A stretch of DNA of 64,000 nucleotides, from assembly GCF_001280425.1 (NCBI RefSeq), contig NZ_LIUF01000001.1, positions 124,001 through 188,000 on the forward strand. The letters run 5' to 3'. Positions within the stretch are counted from its first letter, which is position 1; the number at the start of each line of letters is the position of its first letter. The stretch comes from Haloarcula rubripromontorii (lineage in GTDB: Archaea; Halobacteriota; Halobacteria; Halobacteriales; Haloarculaceae). The notes under the pieces are model-generated. The model was not told where the DNA came from. It ran no database searches and saw only the letters and a list, made by a program, of their open reading frames with translations. Position numbers and translations under genes: made by a program. Shown piece by piece: positions 14,914-23,564 of this stretch.

Positions 14914-16653
14914 TCAGTCAGCGTTCTCCCTGCGGGCCGCCACTGGTTCGTCCGTCGCGTGGCCGGGCTCAGCCGTCGGCAGTTGCAGCTCTACGGTCGT
15001 TCCTGAATCGTCCGTATCGGGGAACGACATCCGACCGCCAAGGTTCCGGACGATCCAGTTGACGAGCCACAGCCCGACGCCGGAGCCGTGCTTGAGCGGC
15101 GTTTCGGTCCCCGAACGGATGACCTCGCGCTCGTGGTCGGTGATACCGGGACCGTTGTCGTGAACGGCCACACGGGCGCCCGGCGTTCCATCGGCCCGCG
15201 TCGCCGTGATCTCGACCGCAACTCGGTCCGCATCGGTTGCCTGATGTTCGACAGCGTTCTCGACCAGTTCCTCCAGCGCGATGCGGACCGACGGACCACC
15301 CCGAATCCAGATATCATCCTCGCAGGTGAGCGTGATCGCCACGTCAGGGTGGCGGCCCTTGGCGTCGCTGACGACCGATTCCAGCAGTTGCCCAAGCGCT
15401 GTCGGGCTGTGCTGTTCTGTCTCTAACGCCTCGGTGACTCGGCCGATTTTGTTGCTTCGGTCGACGATGTCGTCGACTGTGCTGATAATGCGGTCGAGTC
15501 GCTCGCGTTCGTCGGTGTCGGCTGTATCCCTGAGCAGGTCCGCGTTCCCCTTGACGACGTTCATCTCGTTTCGGATATCGTGGCGAAGCAGGCGATTCAG
15601 CACGTCCAGCCGCTGTTCGCGCTGTCGGCGGTCCGTGATATCCCGGAGACTGATGAGATGGCCCGAGACAACGCCGTACGCGCGGTACAGCGGTAGCACG
15701 CGCACGTCGTAGTACCGCACACTGCCGCCACGGTCGAGAGCCATCTCGGTCTGGGTTTGCTCACCAGGGCCGGGAACCGTCTCGGCGAGTGTCGGTGACA
15801 TCTGGGGGAGCGAGCGGCCCAGAACTGCATTCTGGTCACCGTCGAACAGCGCCGTGGCGGCCGCGTTGATGTCGACGATGCGGCGCTCGTCGTCGACAAT
15901 GATGACCATGTCGTCCATTTCGGTGAAGATGGCTTCCCGGCCCAGTTCTCGGGTCACCGGTGCCACGTCGAGCAGTTGCCCGCGGAGGATAGCGACCGAG
16001 AGGACGGCCCCCGACGCGACGTATCCGAGACTCGTCGGGTCGAAGGCGGTTGGCAGCACACCGAGCACAAACAGCGTCTGGATGACTGTCGGGACGGTAA
16101 TTGCAAGCAGCAGTGCGAGTCCCTGGCTCTGGAATGCCTGATTCGACCGGAACAGCATTCGCAACAGGAGAACACCGCCCGCGAGAATCAGAAGCAAAAT
16201 ATACGACATATGGCCCCAGTAGATGACTTCGAATCCGGGAACGAGCGTCACTGACGACGCTGAGACGAACTGGGTTTCGCGGCCGGACCAAATGAGTTCG
16301 TGAGCGTGGTTTGACCACACGAGCGTGACAAACACTGCCGGTTCGACGAGCAACAGCGCCGTTCGGCGCTGCGTGAGCCAGTGTGGATATCCCGCGTACT
16401 CGATGACCGTCACGAGCCACGCCACAGGGATGATTACTGAGAGCGTCAACTGTATCTGGACGAGTCGCTCCATGGTTGACAGCCCCGGCACAGCGAGCTC
16501 GATGCCGTACGTAACAGCCCAGAGGCTCGCCGCAACGACGAACACTGCCAGCGGTCCTGCACCCGGCCGGTCCCGGTGGAGCCACACGAGAAAGGCGACG
16601 CCCATGCCGACGACACCCGACAATAAAACGACAGTAAGCGGCGACAAGACCAT
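14914..16653 (-). CDS. membrane-bound sensor histidine kinase (7TM-PAS-HisKA-HATPase)
   Basis: This 579-residue protein has a 7-helix histidine-kinase N-terminal sensor region (about 1-230), a PAS domain (about 240-345, MVIIVDDERRIVDINAAATAL), a phosphoacceptor helix with His358 (LLRHDIRNEMNVV), and a complete HATPase: N box EELVENAVEHQ, G1 DNGPGI, G2 GSGVGLWLVNWIV. It autophosphorylates and passes phosphate to an unlinked response regulator; none is adjacent. Convergent with the SDR gene. The ligand is unknown. Confidence 0.92.
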   Translation of the reverse strand: MVLSPLTVVLLSGVVGMGVAFLVWLHRDRPGAGPLAVFVVAASLWAVTYGIELAVPGLSTMERLVQIQLTLSVIIPVAWLVTVIEYAGYPHWLTQRRTALLLVEPAVFVTLVWSNHAHELIWSGRETQFVSASSVTLVPGFEVIYWGHMSYILLLILAGGVLLLRMLFRSNQAFQSQGLALLLAITVPTVIQTLFVLGVLPTAFDPTSLGYVASGAVLSVAILRGQLLDVAPVTRELGREAIFTEMDDMVIIVDDERRIVDINAAATALFDGDQNAVLGRSLPQMSPTLAETVPGPGEQTQTEMALDRGGSVRYYDVRVLPLYRAYGVVSGHLISLRDITDRRQREQRLDVLNRLLRHDIRNEMNVVKGNADLLRDTADTDERERLDRIISTVDDIVDRSNKIGRVTEALETEQHSPTALGQLLESVVSDAKGRHPDVAITLTCEDDIWIRGGPSVRIALEELVENAVEHQATDADRVAVEITATRADGTPGARVAVHDNGPGITDHEREVIRSGTETPLKHGSGVGLWLVNWIVRNLGGRMSFPDTDDSGTTVELQLPTAEPGHATDEPVAARRENAD

Positions 16654-16695
16654 TCAGTAGCTTAGCAAAGGCGTCCCTGATATAATTATTCTCGG

Positions 16696-17016
16696 TCACC
16701 CTGACTGCGAGCGAACCGCGGACCACACCGCGAGCGCACCGAGGACGAACGCCGGAACGAGCGGGAGCGTAAGATAGGCGTCTCTGAGCGTGAGGCCGAA
16801 GCTACTGATGACGCTCTGGGCGGCCGGCAAGAGCAAAATTGCGCCGGGAACGAGGAGGAACGCCACGCCAATCATCCCGACAAGAATCCAGCCGCTCGTC
16901 CCGAACTCGGGACCGTCGGTGGGTTCCGTGCCTGTCTCACCGTCTGTGCGAGAGCGGTCCGTGGACTGTGGCTCCGTGTCAGGCCGGTGGACGTAGCCAG
17001 ACTCGTCGTCAGCCAT
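16696..17016 (-). CDS. two-span membrane protein with acidic cytoplasmic N-terminus
   Basis: The 106-residue protein has a polar, Thr/Asp/Glu-rich N-terminal half (residues 1-42) and two hydrophobic spans (about 43-67 and 80-98). ATG 17016 is preferred over a GTG two codons upstream. It sits 42 bp upstream of the histidine kinase on the same strand and may be co-transcribed with it. The family is not recognised. Confidence 0.7.
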   Translation of the reverse strand: MADDESGYVHRPDTEPQSTDRSRTDGETGTEPTDGPEFGTSGWILVGMIGVAFLLVPGAILLLPAAQSVISSFGLTLRDAYLTLPLVPAFVLGALAVWSAVRSQSG

Positions 17017-17143
17017 CGACACCCACCCCGTCGCGCCCGCTCGAACGGTGCGTCACGATGGACACCCTCCAGTGATACCGACGGAACAACGTGGCTGCAT
17101 AGGTCAGAATCAGGCAAGCGTGCGCAAAACGCTAACGGTCGCG

Positions 17144-17308
17144 CTACTGTGACAGACCAGGCGTTTCCCGGCTCGAGATGTCACGCAGACTCATCCGGTG
17201 CCCACTGGCAGAAGCGTGCGCGTCCCGCTGGCCCTCCGCGACCGACGACTCCTCGTACAGTCCCTCGAACGCACACTCGTGGCAGACGACGTGGTATCTT
17301 CCAGCCAT
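17144..17308 (-). CDS. 54-aa zinc-finger-like small protein (CxxC ... HxxxxxH)
   Basis: A 54-codon frame from ATG 17308 to TAG 17144 encodes MAGRYHVVCHECAFEGLYEE at its start, then RDAHASASGHRMSL. Cys9, Cys12, His31 and His37 form a C2H2-type zinc site (CxxC-x18-H-x5-H). Composition is normal for haloarchaea, and the residues between the ligands look like one compact finger with a short helix. Such micro-proteins are common in haloarchaea and many affect regulation, but no target is known here. It is divergent from the MoaB-like gene at 17421, across an AT-rich promoter region. Confidence 0.7.
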   Translation of the reverse strand: MAGRYHVVCHECAFEGLYEESSVAEGQRDAHASASGHRMSLRDISSRETPGLSQ

Positions 17309-17389
17309 ACATTTTTGTTTTTCTTACTATATTTTAAGGCTAACGGTTTCAAATATTATATAAGTTGCAGTCATACAAACGGTCGTCAG

Positions 17390-17400
17390 GGTATTTATCC
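17390..17400 (+). promoter_or_regulatory. TATA box of MoaB-like gene
   Basis: GGTATTTATCC at 17390-17400 is centred about 26 bp before the ATG at 17421, giving a leaderless transcript. The surrounding 17310-17400 stretch is AT-rich and is shared with the divergent zinc-finger-like gene. Confidence 0.5.
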
Positions 17401-17420
17401 ACGCCGCCCGTTGAACTGAT

Positions 17421-18395
17421 ATGGTGGATTTCCAGTCCCGTGACACGCGCCGGGGTCCGACTGACGGGGAAGACGACGAGACAGACGAGGGCGAGACGGG
17501 GGACGACGAGGAATCCGCGGAAGTCGATACTGACACCGAGGCCACCGCTTCGGAACCCACCGAAGCGACTGATGCAGCGTCGGGAAGCGACGATATAGCA
17601 GCAGGGGAAGCCGACAGCACAGCGACTGCTGCAGTGGATGATACCGCGGAGAACCGCGACGAACCATCTACAGAGGCCGAATCCGACGGCTCTGTCACAG
17701 AACAACTCGACGAGGCGGCGGCTCAGAGTTCAGACAGCCAATCAGCGGCCGAAACGCAGGACGGTGAAGTGCCTGCTGCAACGACACAGAGCCCTGACGA
17801 GGACGCACAGAAGGAACCCCACGGCGAGGCACAGGCAGCGACCTCGGCGGATACACCACAGGAAGCGGCGGTTCAGACAACGGATGCGCCGCCAGCGCAG
17901 ACAGGAAGTCACGACGACACGTCACAGGAACAGTCGGTGACCACCGCCCTCGTCACGGTCGGGACGGCGACGGAAGAAGGCGACCCGACGGGTGAAGCGG
18001 TCGAGGCGGCGCTGGAAGCGACCGGTCAGACGGTTACAGCCCGTGAGCGACTGCGAGGGAACTACGACGGCATTCAGGAGGCCGTCGACAGACTGGTCGG
18101 CCGCGACGACGTGGAGGTCGTCGTCACGGCGGGCGGTCTCGGCGTCGCGCAGTCGGAGCAGACCCTCGAAGCGGTCCATCCGCTGTTTGAGAAGGCCCTG
18201 CCGGGATTTGAAGAAGTGTACCGAGCACTTCTCTTCGAGCAACAGGGAGCCGGTGTCATCTCCATCCGCGCGACGGCAGGCATCGCTGACGGAACGCCAG
18301 TGTTTTGCCTGCCCGCGGACCCGGAGGCGGCCCGTGTCGCCATCGACGAGATCATCGCGGCGGAAGCCCCGTCTCTCGTCGCCGACCTGTCCTGA
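17421..18395 (+). CDS. MoaB/MogA-like domain protein with long acidic disordered N-terminus
   Basis: Residues 1 to about 170 of 324 are Asp/Glu/Thr/Ser/Ala-rich, repetitive and predicted disordered. Residues about 172-324 form a MoaB/MogA-like fold (TTALVTVGTATEEGDPTGEA, VVVTAGGLGVAQSEQTLEAV, LPGFEEVYRALLFEQQGAG, GTPVFCLPADPEAARVAIDEI). The canonical molybdopterin-binding GGTG-SxxD loop reads GGLGVAQSEQT, so Thr becomes Leu and Asp becomes Glu; activity may be altered. In the normal pathway MoaB/Mog adenylylates molybdopterin. The disordered tail is unusual for the family. The gene is monocistronic. Confidence 0.75.
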   Translation: MVDFQSRDTRRGPTDGEDDETDEGETGDDEESAEVDTDTEATASEPTEATDAASGSDDIAAGEADSTATAAVDDTAENRDEPSTEAESDGSVTEQLDEAAAQSSDSQSAAETQDGEVPAATTQSPDEDAQKEPHGEAQAATSADTPQEAAVQTTDAPPAQTGSHDDTSQEQSVTTALVTVGTATEEGDPTGEAVEAALEATGQTVTARERLRGNYDGIQEAVDRLVGRDDVEVVVTAGGLGVAQSEQTLEAVHPLFEKALPGFEEVYRALLFEQQGAGVISIRATAGIADGTPVFCLPADPEAARVAIDEIIAAEAPSLVADLS

Positions 18396-18600
18396 GGCGA
18401 CGCGACGGACTCGCGGTATCAGTCTTGTGTCCGTTTACCCGACTTAATCTGATATTTTGCCGGTTCGGACCGGGCCACCAGTTTTCCATGTCCGACGGGC
18501 TATTCCTTCGAATATCGGCCGTCTAAACGTTTAAATCGCCGTGAAAGGTCATTAACTGCGCCCCCCATTGAAGTGGAGACAGTCCACAGGACCGGGTGTC

Positions 18601-19566
18601 ATGTCCGATCGCAACGCGACACGACGCGGCGTACTCAAGGGTATCGGCGCGACAGCTGCAGCCGCACTCGGCGGGACGGCCCTCTCCGGGACGGTTGCGG
18701 CGGCCGGTCCCTGGGAGTCCGTCGAGTCCCCGACCGGGAACACCCTCCACGACGTCGAATACACGGCCGCCGGCGCGTATGCAGTGGCGGGCGGCGGTAT
18801 CGTCCTCGAACGGACCGGCACGGGCTGGCAGAAGGTCCTCGGCGGCGGCCCGACCGGCAACGGCAACAGCCTCTACGGGGCCGACGTGACCGACGACGGC
18901 AAGGCCCTCTGGTTCGTCGGTTCCTCGGGCGCTATCGGCGAGTACGACGTGGAGTCGGGCGTGCTCACCGACCACAGCGCCCCGATGGACGTCACGAACA
19001 ACTTCAACGACGTGTCCGTGACGGGGGACGCCGGCGAGGCGAACGTCTACGTCGCCGGCGACTCCGGGAAGATGTACTACAGCTTCGAGAACGGTGCAAG
19101 TCAGACGTGGGACTACACTACGCCCGGCTCCGGGTCGGCCATCAACGCCGTCGACTTCCACGGCGTCCGGTCGGGCCACATCGTCGACGGCAACAAGAGC
19201 GTCTTCGTCACCGACGACGGCTCGACGTGGGACAAAATAGGGCTCGCCGACGCCAACGTCAACTTCTACGGCGTCGACTCCGACGGGCCCGACGACGTGT
19301 GGATCTCCGGCGGTGGCGGCATGATATTCCACTGGAACGGCTCCGAGTGGACGCCGACCGACACGGGCGACGCCGGCCTGCGCGACATCGAGGTCACCGA
19401 CGGCGACAGCGCCGGTTACACCGTCGGCGGCGGCGGCAAGGTGTACGGCCTCGGCGGCGGTGACTGGACGCAGGAGGAGACCCCCGCTGGCGAGAACCTG
19501 AAGGCCGTCGTCCGCGGCGGCACCGACATCGCGGTCGGCGCGGGCGGGACTATCCTCGAAAAGTAG
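18601..19566 (+). CDS. Tat-exported YCF48/WD40-like beta-propeller protein
   Basis: The 321-residue protein starts with a Tat signal (TRRGVLKGIGATAAAALGG). ATG 18601 is preferred over upstream in-frame codons because the twin-arginine then lies near residue 8. The mature part is a tandem of 40-50-residue units with recurring WESV, GAYAVAGGGIVLERTGTGW, VDSDGPDDVWISGGGGMIFH and GGTILEK patterns, typical of Ycf48/BNR-like beta-propellers. It is likely extracellular or membrane-surface, with an unknown ligand. Convergent with the PLAT-like gene at 19580. Confidence 0.8.
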   Translation: MSDRNATRRGVLKGIGATAAAALGGTALSGTVAAAGPWESVESPTGNTLHDVEYTAAGAYAVAGGGIVLERTGTGWQKVLGGGPTGNGNSLYGADVTDDGKALWFVGSSGAIGEYDVESGVLTDHSAPMDVTNNFNDVSVTGDAGEANVYVAGDSGKMYYSFENGASQTWDYTTPGSGSAINAVDFHGVRSGHIVDGNKSVFVTDDGSTWDKIGLADANVNFYGVDSDGPDDVWISGGGGMIFHWNGSEWTPTDTGDAGLRDIEVTDGDSAGYTVGGGGKVYGLGGGDWTQEETPAGENLKAVVRGGTDIAVGAGGTILEK

Positions 19567-19579
19567 GCGGCGGAGCGAA

Positions 19580-20089
19580 CTACTCCCGGTCGCGCTGGCA
19601 CTCGGCCTTCCCGTCCGCGGGGATGCGCGCGTCCCGATAGGCCCCCTGATGGAACGACTCGGCCAGCCAGAGCTTGTGGCCGTACTCGTTCCCGAGGCGT
19701 GCCGTCCCGGTCGAGACGAACTGCCGGGTCGACGACTGCGAGTGGAGGTTGACGTGACACTCGTCTAGCTCCCAGTAGTCGTCGCCCCTCGTCGTCCGGT
19801 CCCCCTGCTTGCGGAGGTAGACGTGTGTGACGTTGGGCAGGCAGATGGTCATCCGGTCGAGTTGGTCCGCCGCGGTCTGTGGGTCCTTCCCGCCGTAGAA
19901 GTTCGCGTACTGTCCGAACGAGTACGTTACGACGCTCCCTTCCTCCCAGTCGTCGAAGTTCTCGACGTTGAGTGCGAACTCGCGGCCGCCGACCGTGCCA
20001 CAGACCCCGAGGTACACGTGGTCGTCGGTGCCCGCGTACTTTCCGGCCCCGGTCGTCAGGGAGACGAACACGCCGGACAAGTCACTCAT
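19580..20089 (-). CDS. PLAT/LH2-like beta-sandwich protein
   Basis: The 169-residue protein opens with VSLTTGAGKYAGTDDHVYLG, a pattern resembling the start of PLAT/LH2 domains (TGxxxxAGTDxxVY). Alternating beta-strands follow, with YGHKLWLAESFHQGAYRDAR near the end. PLAT domains mediate lipid or protein contacts. There is no signal peptide. The similarity is by eye and weak outside the first strand pair, so the family call is tentative. It is convergent with the propeller gene. Confidence 0.55.
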   Translation of the reverse strand: MSDLSGVFVSLTTGAGKYAGTDDHVYLGVCGTVGGREFALNVENFDDWEEGSVVTYSFGQYANFYGGKDPQTAADQLDRMTICLPNVTHVYLRKQGDRTTRGDDYWELDECHVNLHSQSSTRQFVSTGTARLGNEYGHKLWLAESFHQGAYRDARIPADGKAECQRDRE

Positions 20090-20341
20090 GCGTGTGCCCC
20101 CCGGACCGGGGCTGTTTGTCCGTCAGTACGCGTCGCCGTCGTGGATATTGGTGGCTCATTGCCTCTCTCCTGTCTCCGTCGAGACGTGGCAGATAGACGT
20201 GAGGAGCTATTAATACCCACAAATTGTTTATGATAGATAGATGTGGCCCCAGGGGTAGCTTCGGCGTACCCCTGAACTGTAACCCTGTCTGTGCGCCCGA
20301 GTGGACACCGACGTTTTACCTGCGTGATGCGAACGAACAGT

Positions 20342-21166
20342 ATGGACGAGATTCAGGTCCGGGGAACATCGGTCCCCGCAATCGGCCTCGGAACGTGGCA
20401 GTTGACCGGCCAGTCCTGTCGTGAGACGGTCGAGGCGGCCCTGGAGATGGGCTACCGGCACGTCGACACCGCACAGGCCTACGGCAACGAGCGGCAGGTC
20501 GGACTGGGCATCGAAGCCGCCGCGGTCGACCGCGGGGACGTGTTTCTGACGACGAAGCTCGACGGGTCCAACCGGGACGCGCGGAGCGTCCGCCGGTCGA
20601 CCCGGGAGAGCCTGAACAGACTCGGGACAGACTATCTCGATCTCCTGCTCATTCACTGGCCGAACACCCCGTGGATGGCCTCGCTGTCGGAGACGCTCGG
20701 GGCCATGAACGACCTCGTCGAGGAGGGGCTGGTCCGTCACATCGGTGTCAGCAACTTCTCGCCGTCGCTGCTGGACGAAGCACGGGACATCTCCTCGGTC
20801 CCGATCCTGACCGACCAGGTGCAGTACCATCCTTACTGGGACCAGCGCAAACTGCTCGACTACTGTCGCATTCACGACGTGCTCCTGACCGCCTACAGCC
20901 CGCTGGCCCGCGGCGGCGTCCTCGACGACCCCGCGCTCGTCCAGATAGGGAACCGCTACGGCAAGTCCCCGGCACAGGTCGCGCTCCGGTGGCTCCTCCA
21001 GCAGGACGGCGTGGCCGCGATTCCGAAGGCGTCCAGCCGCGACCACCTCGAAGCGAACCTCGCGGTCTTCGACTTCGAACTCACCGACGCGGAGGTAGAA
21101 CGGATTCGGGACCCGTCGAAACTCAGGACCGGCGTGGAGTTCGCCCGGTCGCAGTTGCCGTTCTGA
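20342..21166 (+). CDS. aldo/keto reductase
   Basis: The 274-residue TIM-barrel AKR has VPAIGLGTWQ, the catalytic Asp and Tyr in HVDTAQAYGNERQVG, Lys in VFLTTKLDG, His in LLLIHWPN, then GVSNFSPSLLDEA and an NADP-binding C-terminus (AIPKASSRDHLEANLAV). It reduces carbonyls with NADPH. ATG 20342 (MDEIQVRG) is preferred over an upstream in-frame GTG/ATG region that lacks family similarity. The substrate is not evident. Confidence 0.92.
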   Translation: MDEIQVRGTSVPAIGLGTWQLTGQSCRETVEAALEMGYRHVDTAQAYGNERQVGLGIEAAAVDRGDVFLTTKLDGSNRDARSVRRSTRESLNRLGTDYLDLLLIHWPNTPWMASLSETLGAMNDLVEEGLVRHIGVSNFSPSLLDEARDISSVPILTDQVQYHPYWDQRKLLDYCRIHDVLLTAYSPLARGGVLDDPALVQIGNRYGKSPAQVALRWLLQQDGVAAIPKASSRDHLEANLAVFDFELTDAEVERIRDPSKLRTGVEFARSQLPF

Positions 21167-21379
21167 GCGCCGTCCCGAACCGGTGACGACGGGTATTCGC
21201 CGTATTGTGGGATGTCCGTTCGGTTTTCAGACAACTATTCGGATAATCGTGGCCTCTGATGGGGGCAAATATTACTAATCACACAACAATCATAAGCCGC
21301 CTGGACGCAGGTTTCATGTGGTGTGTTACCATTAGGTTCCGGCACGGGGACACACCGCGGCACCCACAGCGAGGCCACT

Positions 21380-22492
21380 GTGTCAGTACACGAATCCGAA
21401 CCGATACGACGGAGCATCGAAGTCGAGTACTGGGTCGTCGACGACGCGGGCCGGCTGGTCGAGCCGGGCGCGCTCGTCGACGCAACTCCGGGGGCGGAGC
21501 GGGAGTTCGTCGAGCCGCTGCTGGAGGTCAAGACGACGCCGTGTGAGACAGCGACGGAGCTACACGAGGAACTCTTCGACCGGCTCGGGGACGTGCTGCG
21601 GCGGGCCGACGACCTCGGGAAGCGTCTCGTGCCGCTTTCGACCCCGGTCAACGCCGACGAGATTCAGGAGCTTCCGAGCGACCGGACCCGGATACAGAAC
21701 CGCGTCATCGGCGACGACTTCGAGTACGTGCGCCACTGCGCCGGCACCCACATCCACGTCGAACAGCAGCCGGGGCGGGCGATAGACCAGTTGAACGCGC
21801 TCATCGCCGTCGACCCCGCGCTGGCGCTCGTCTCGTCGTCGCCGTACTTCCGCGGCCGGCGGCTGGCCGACAGCGCCCGCTCGAAACTGTACCGCTGGAT
21901 GGCGTACAACTCGGTGCCACACCAGGGGTGGCTGTGGTCGTACCTCGACGACACCGAGGAGTGGGACCGCCGGCTCGAACGCCGCTACGACGACTTCGTG
22001 ACCGCGGCTATCGACGCCGGTATCGACCGCCGGACCGTCGCGGCCAACTTCGACCCCGAGAGCGCCATCTGGACGCCGGTCCAGCTCCGGGCCGAGTTCG
22101 GCACCGTCGAGTGGCGGTCGCCGGACGCCGCGCTCCCGAGCCAGGTGCTGCAACTGGCCGACGACGTGGCGTCGCTGATGGACCACCTCAGGGAAACAGA
22201 GGTGCGCATCGACGGGGCGACGGGCCGCGTGACCGACGACGAAATCGTGCTCCCGGAGTTCGATGCCGTACTCGAGTACGCGAACGACGCTATCCGGGAC
22301 GGGGTAAGCACCGACAGCGTCCGGTCGTACCTCGACCGGATGGGGTTCGACGTGGACGCCTACGACCCGGTCGCGCCGACGTTCGACAGGCCGGAACCAG
22401 TCACGGCCAGCGACGCCCGCGAGATTCGACTGGAACACGCCGACCGCCTCCAGGACGACGTGCGCCAGGCCGCGCCGGTCGCACTGGATTGA
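21380..22492 (+). CDS. gshA: halophilic gamma-glutamylcysteine ligase
   Basis: The 370-residue protein matches halobacterial GshA-type gamma-glutamylcysteine ligase: IRRSIEVEYWVVDD (ExE metal/ATP ligands), VEPLLEVKTTPCETATELH, HCAGTHIHVEQQ, TVEWRSPDAALPS. It joins glutamate and cysteine to gamma-glutamylcysteine, the major thiol of haloarchaea, without a GshB step. The start is ambiguous. GTG 21380 opens the conserved region, but GTG 21323 lies at leaderless distance from a CATAAG TATA-like site near 21292. A second, more divergent GCS-type protein is at 36238. Confidence 0.85.
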   Translation: MSVHESEPIRRSIEVEYWVVDDAGRLVEPGALVDATPGAEREFVEPLLEVKTTPCETATELHEELFDRLGDVLRRADDLGKRLVPLSTPVNADEIQELPSDRTRIQNRVIGDDFEYVRHCAGTHIHVEQQPGRAIDQLNALIAVDPALALVSSSPYFRGRRLADSARSKLYRWMAYNSVPHQGWLWSYLDDTEEWDRRLERRYDDFVTAAIDAGIDRRTVAANFDPESAIWTPVQLRAEFGTVEWRSPDAALPSQVLQLADDVASLMDHLRETEVRIDGATGRVTDDEIVLPEFDAVLEYANDAIRDGVSTDSVRSYLDRMGFDVDAYDPVAPTFDRPEPVTASDAREIRLEHADRLQDDVRQAAPVALD

Positions 22493-22550
22493 GACCGGCC
22501 GCCGATACAGGACAGTGACAGTTTAGGAACCACCGTTCCAACCTCGCGGT

Positions 22551-23225
22551 ATGGTGACGGCGCTCGCCGACCATCTCTGGTGGTACGACCTCACGGGCGT
22601 CAACGCGACGCTCGTTGACGACGGCGGCATGCTCACGCTCGTAGACACAGGGCTGCCCTGGCATGGCAACGAGCTCATCGCTGGCCTGAGCGACGCCGGC
22701 TACGAACTCCGAGATCTGGACCGAATCCTGCTCACGCACTTCGATTTCGATCACGTCGGCGGGCTGACTGCCTTCGACGGCGTCGACGCGACTATCTACG
22801 TCGGCAAACGGGACGCACCCCTGGTCACCGGCGAGCAATCCCCACCGCTGGGCAATCACAAGGGCGCATTCCAGCGGCTTATCTCGCCGTTTCTGGACGC
22901 ACCGGACAACGAGGTCGTCCCCCTGGCCGACGGCGACACCGTCGGCAGCTTCACCGTCTATCACACCCCAGGCCACACGCCAGGCCACGTCTGCTACGTC
23001 AGCGAGACGCTGTCGCTGGGACTGCTGGGCGACCTCGTCCGGGAGGACGGCGGCCGCTTCGAGCCGTCGCCGTGGCTCGTGAGCTACGACACCGACGCCG
23101 TCGCCCGGAGTATCAGTGACTTCGCGGAGCGCGCCCCAGACTTCGAGGTCGCGGTCCCGGGCCACGGCGTTCCATTCGAAAAACGCGGCTCGGAGCGACT
23201 GGACCGCCTCGCGGCAACAATGTGA
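22551..23225 (+). CDS. metallo-beta-lactamase-fold hydrolase (HxDxDH variant)
   Basis: The 224-residue MBL protein shows ILLTHFDFDHVGGL. The usual HxHxDH metal motif reads HxDxDH, so Asp replaces the second His; this occurs in several MBL subfamilies. Further ligands are YHTPGHTPGH, LLGDLVRED and VPGHGVPF near the C-terminus. It probably hydrolyses an ester or thioester using one or two metal ions. It follows gshA by 58 bp on the same strand; a glyoxalase-II-like role in thiol chemistry is an inference only. Confidence 0.88.
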   Translation: MVTALADHLWWYDLTGVNATLVDDGGMLTLVDTGLPWHGNELIAGLSDAGYELRDLDRILLTHFDFDHVGGLTAFDGVDATIYVGKRDAPLVTGEQSPPLGNHKGAFQRLISPFLDAPDNEVVPLADGDTVGSFTVYHTPGHTPGHVCYVSETLSLGLLGDLVREDGGRFEPSPWLVSYDTDAVARSISDFAERAPDFEVAVPGHGVPFEKRGSERLDRLAATM

Positions 23226-23252
23226 ACAGGGGCCGGAACGCGCGGGACTGCG

Positions 23253-23564
23253 CTACAGTTCCTCGGCGACCGCGTCGGGACCGAGCAGGTCCGGGTCGAC
23301 AACGAGGTCGGTCTGCCGGCTGGCGAAGTCCGGCAGCGAGCCCTCGGCGTAGACGACGACCCGCAGGTCGGGGTTGAGGTCCTTGGCGACGGCGATGGAG
23401 GTGGCCTGTGACATCTCAGTCAGCAGGTACACGTCCGCCTCGTGGATGCCGGCCTCCTCCAGTCCGGGCCGGTTGCCCACGTCGGCGACCGTCACGGTGT
23501 GTCCTTCGGCTTCAAGCGCGTCCGTGAGTCCGTTGGGGTCCGTGCCGACGAGAACGATCGTCAT
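23253..23564 (-). CDS. small Rossmann-like protein coupled to guaAb
   Basis: The 103-residue protein begins [20 protein letters not shown], a NAD-binding-like beta-alpha-beta similar to a miniature TrkA-N/Rossmann half, with [20 protein letters not shown] and a C-terminal [16 protein letters not shown]. The ATG at 23564 overlaps the guaAb stop (ATGA), so translation is coupled. It may bind a nucleotide and influence GMP synthase or nucleotide supply. The function is unknown. Confidence 0.8.
   Translation of the reverse strand: MTIVLVGTDPNGLTDALEAEGHTVTVADVGNRPGLEEAGIHEADVYLLTEMSQATSIAVAKDLNPDLRVVVYAEGSLPDFASRQTDLVVDPDLLGPDAVAEEL

Noticed and set aside
20224..20424. 66-codon plus-strand ORF before the aldo/keto reductase
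   Set aside because: It overlaps the conserved aldo/keto reductase start and has no haloarchaeal-like composition.
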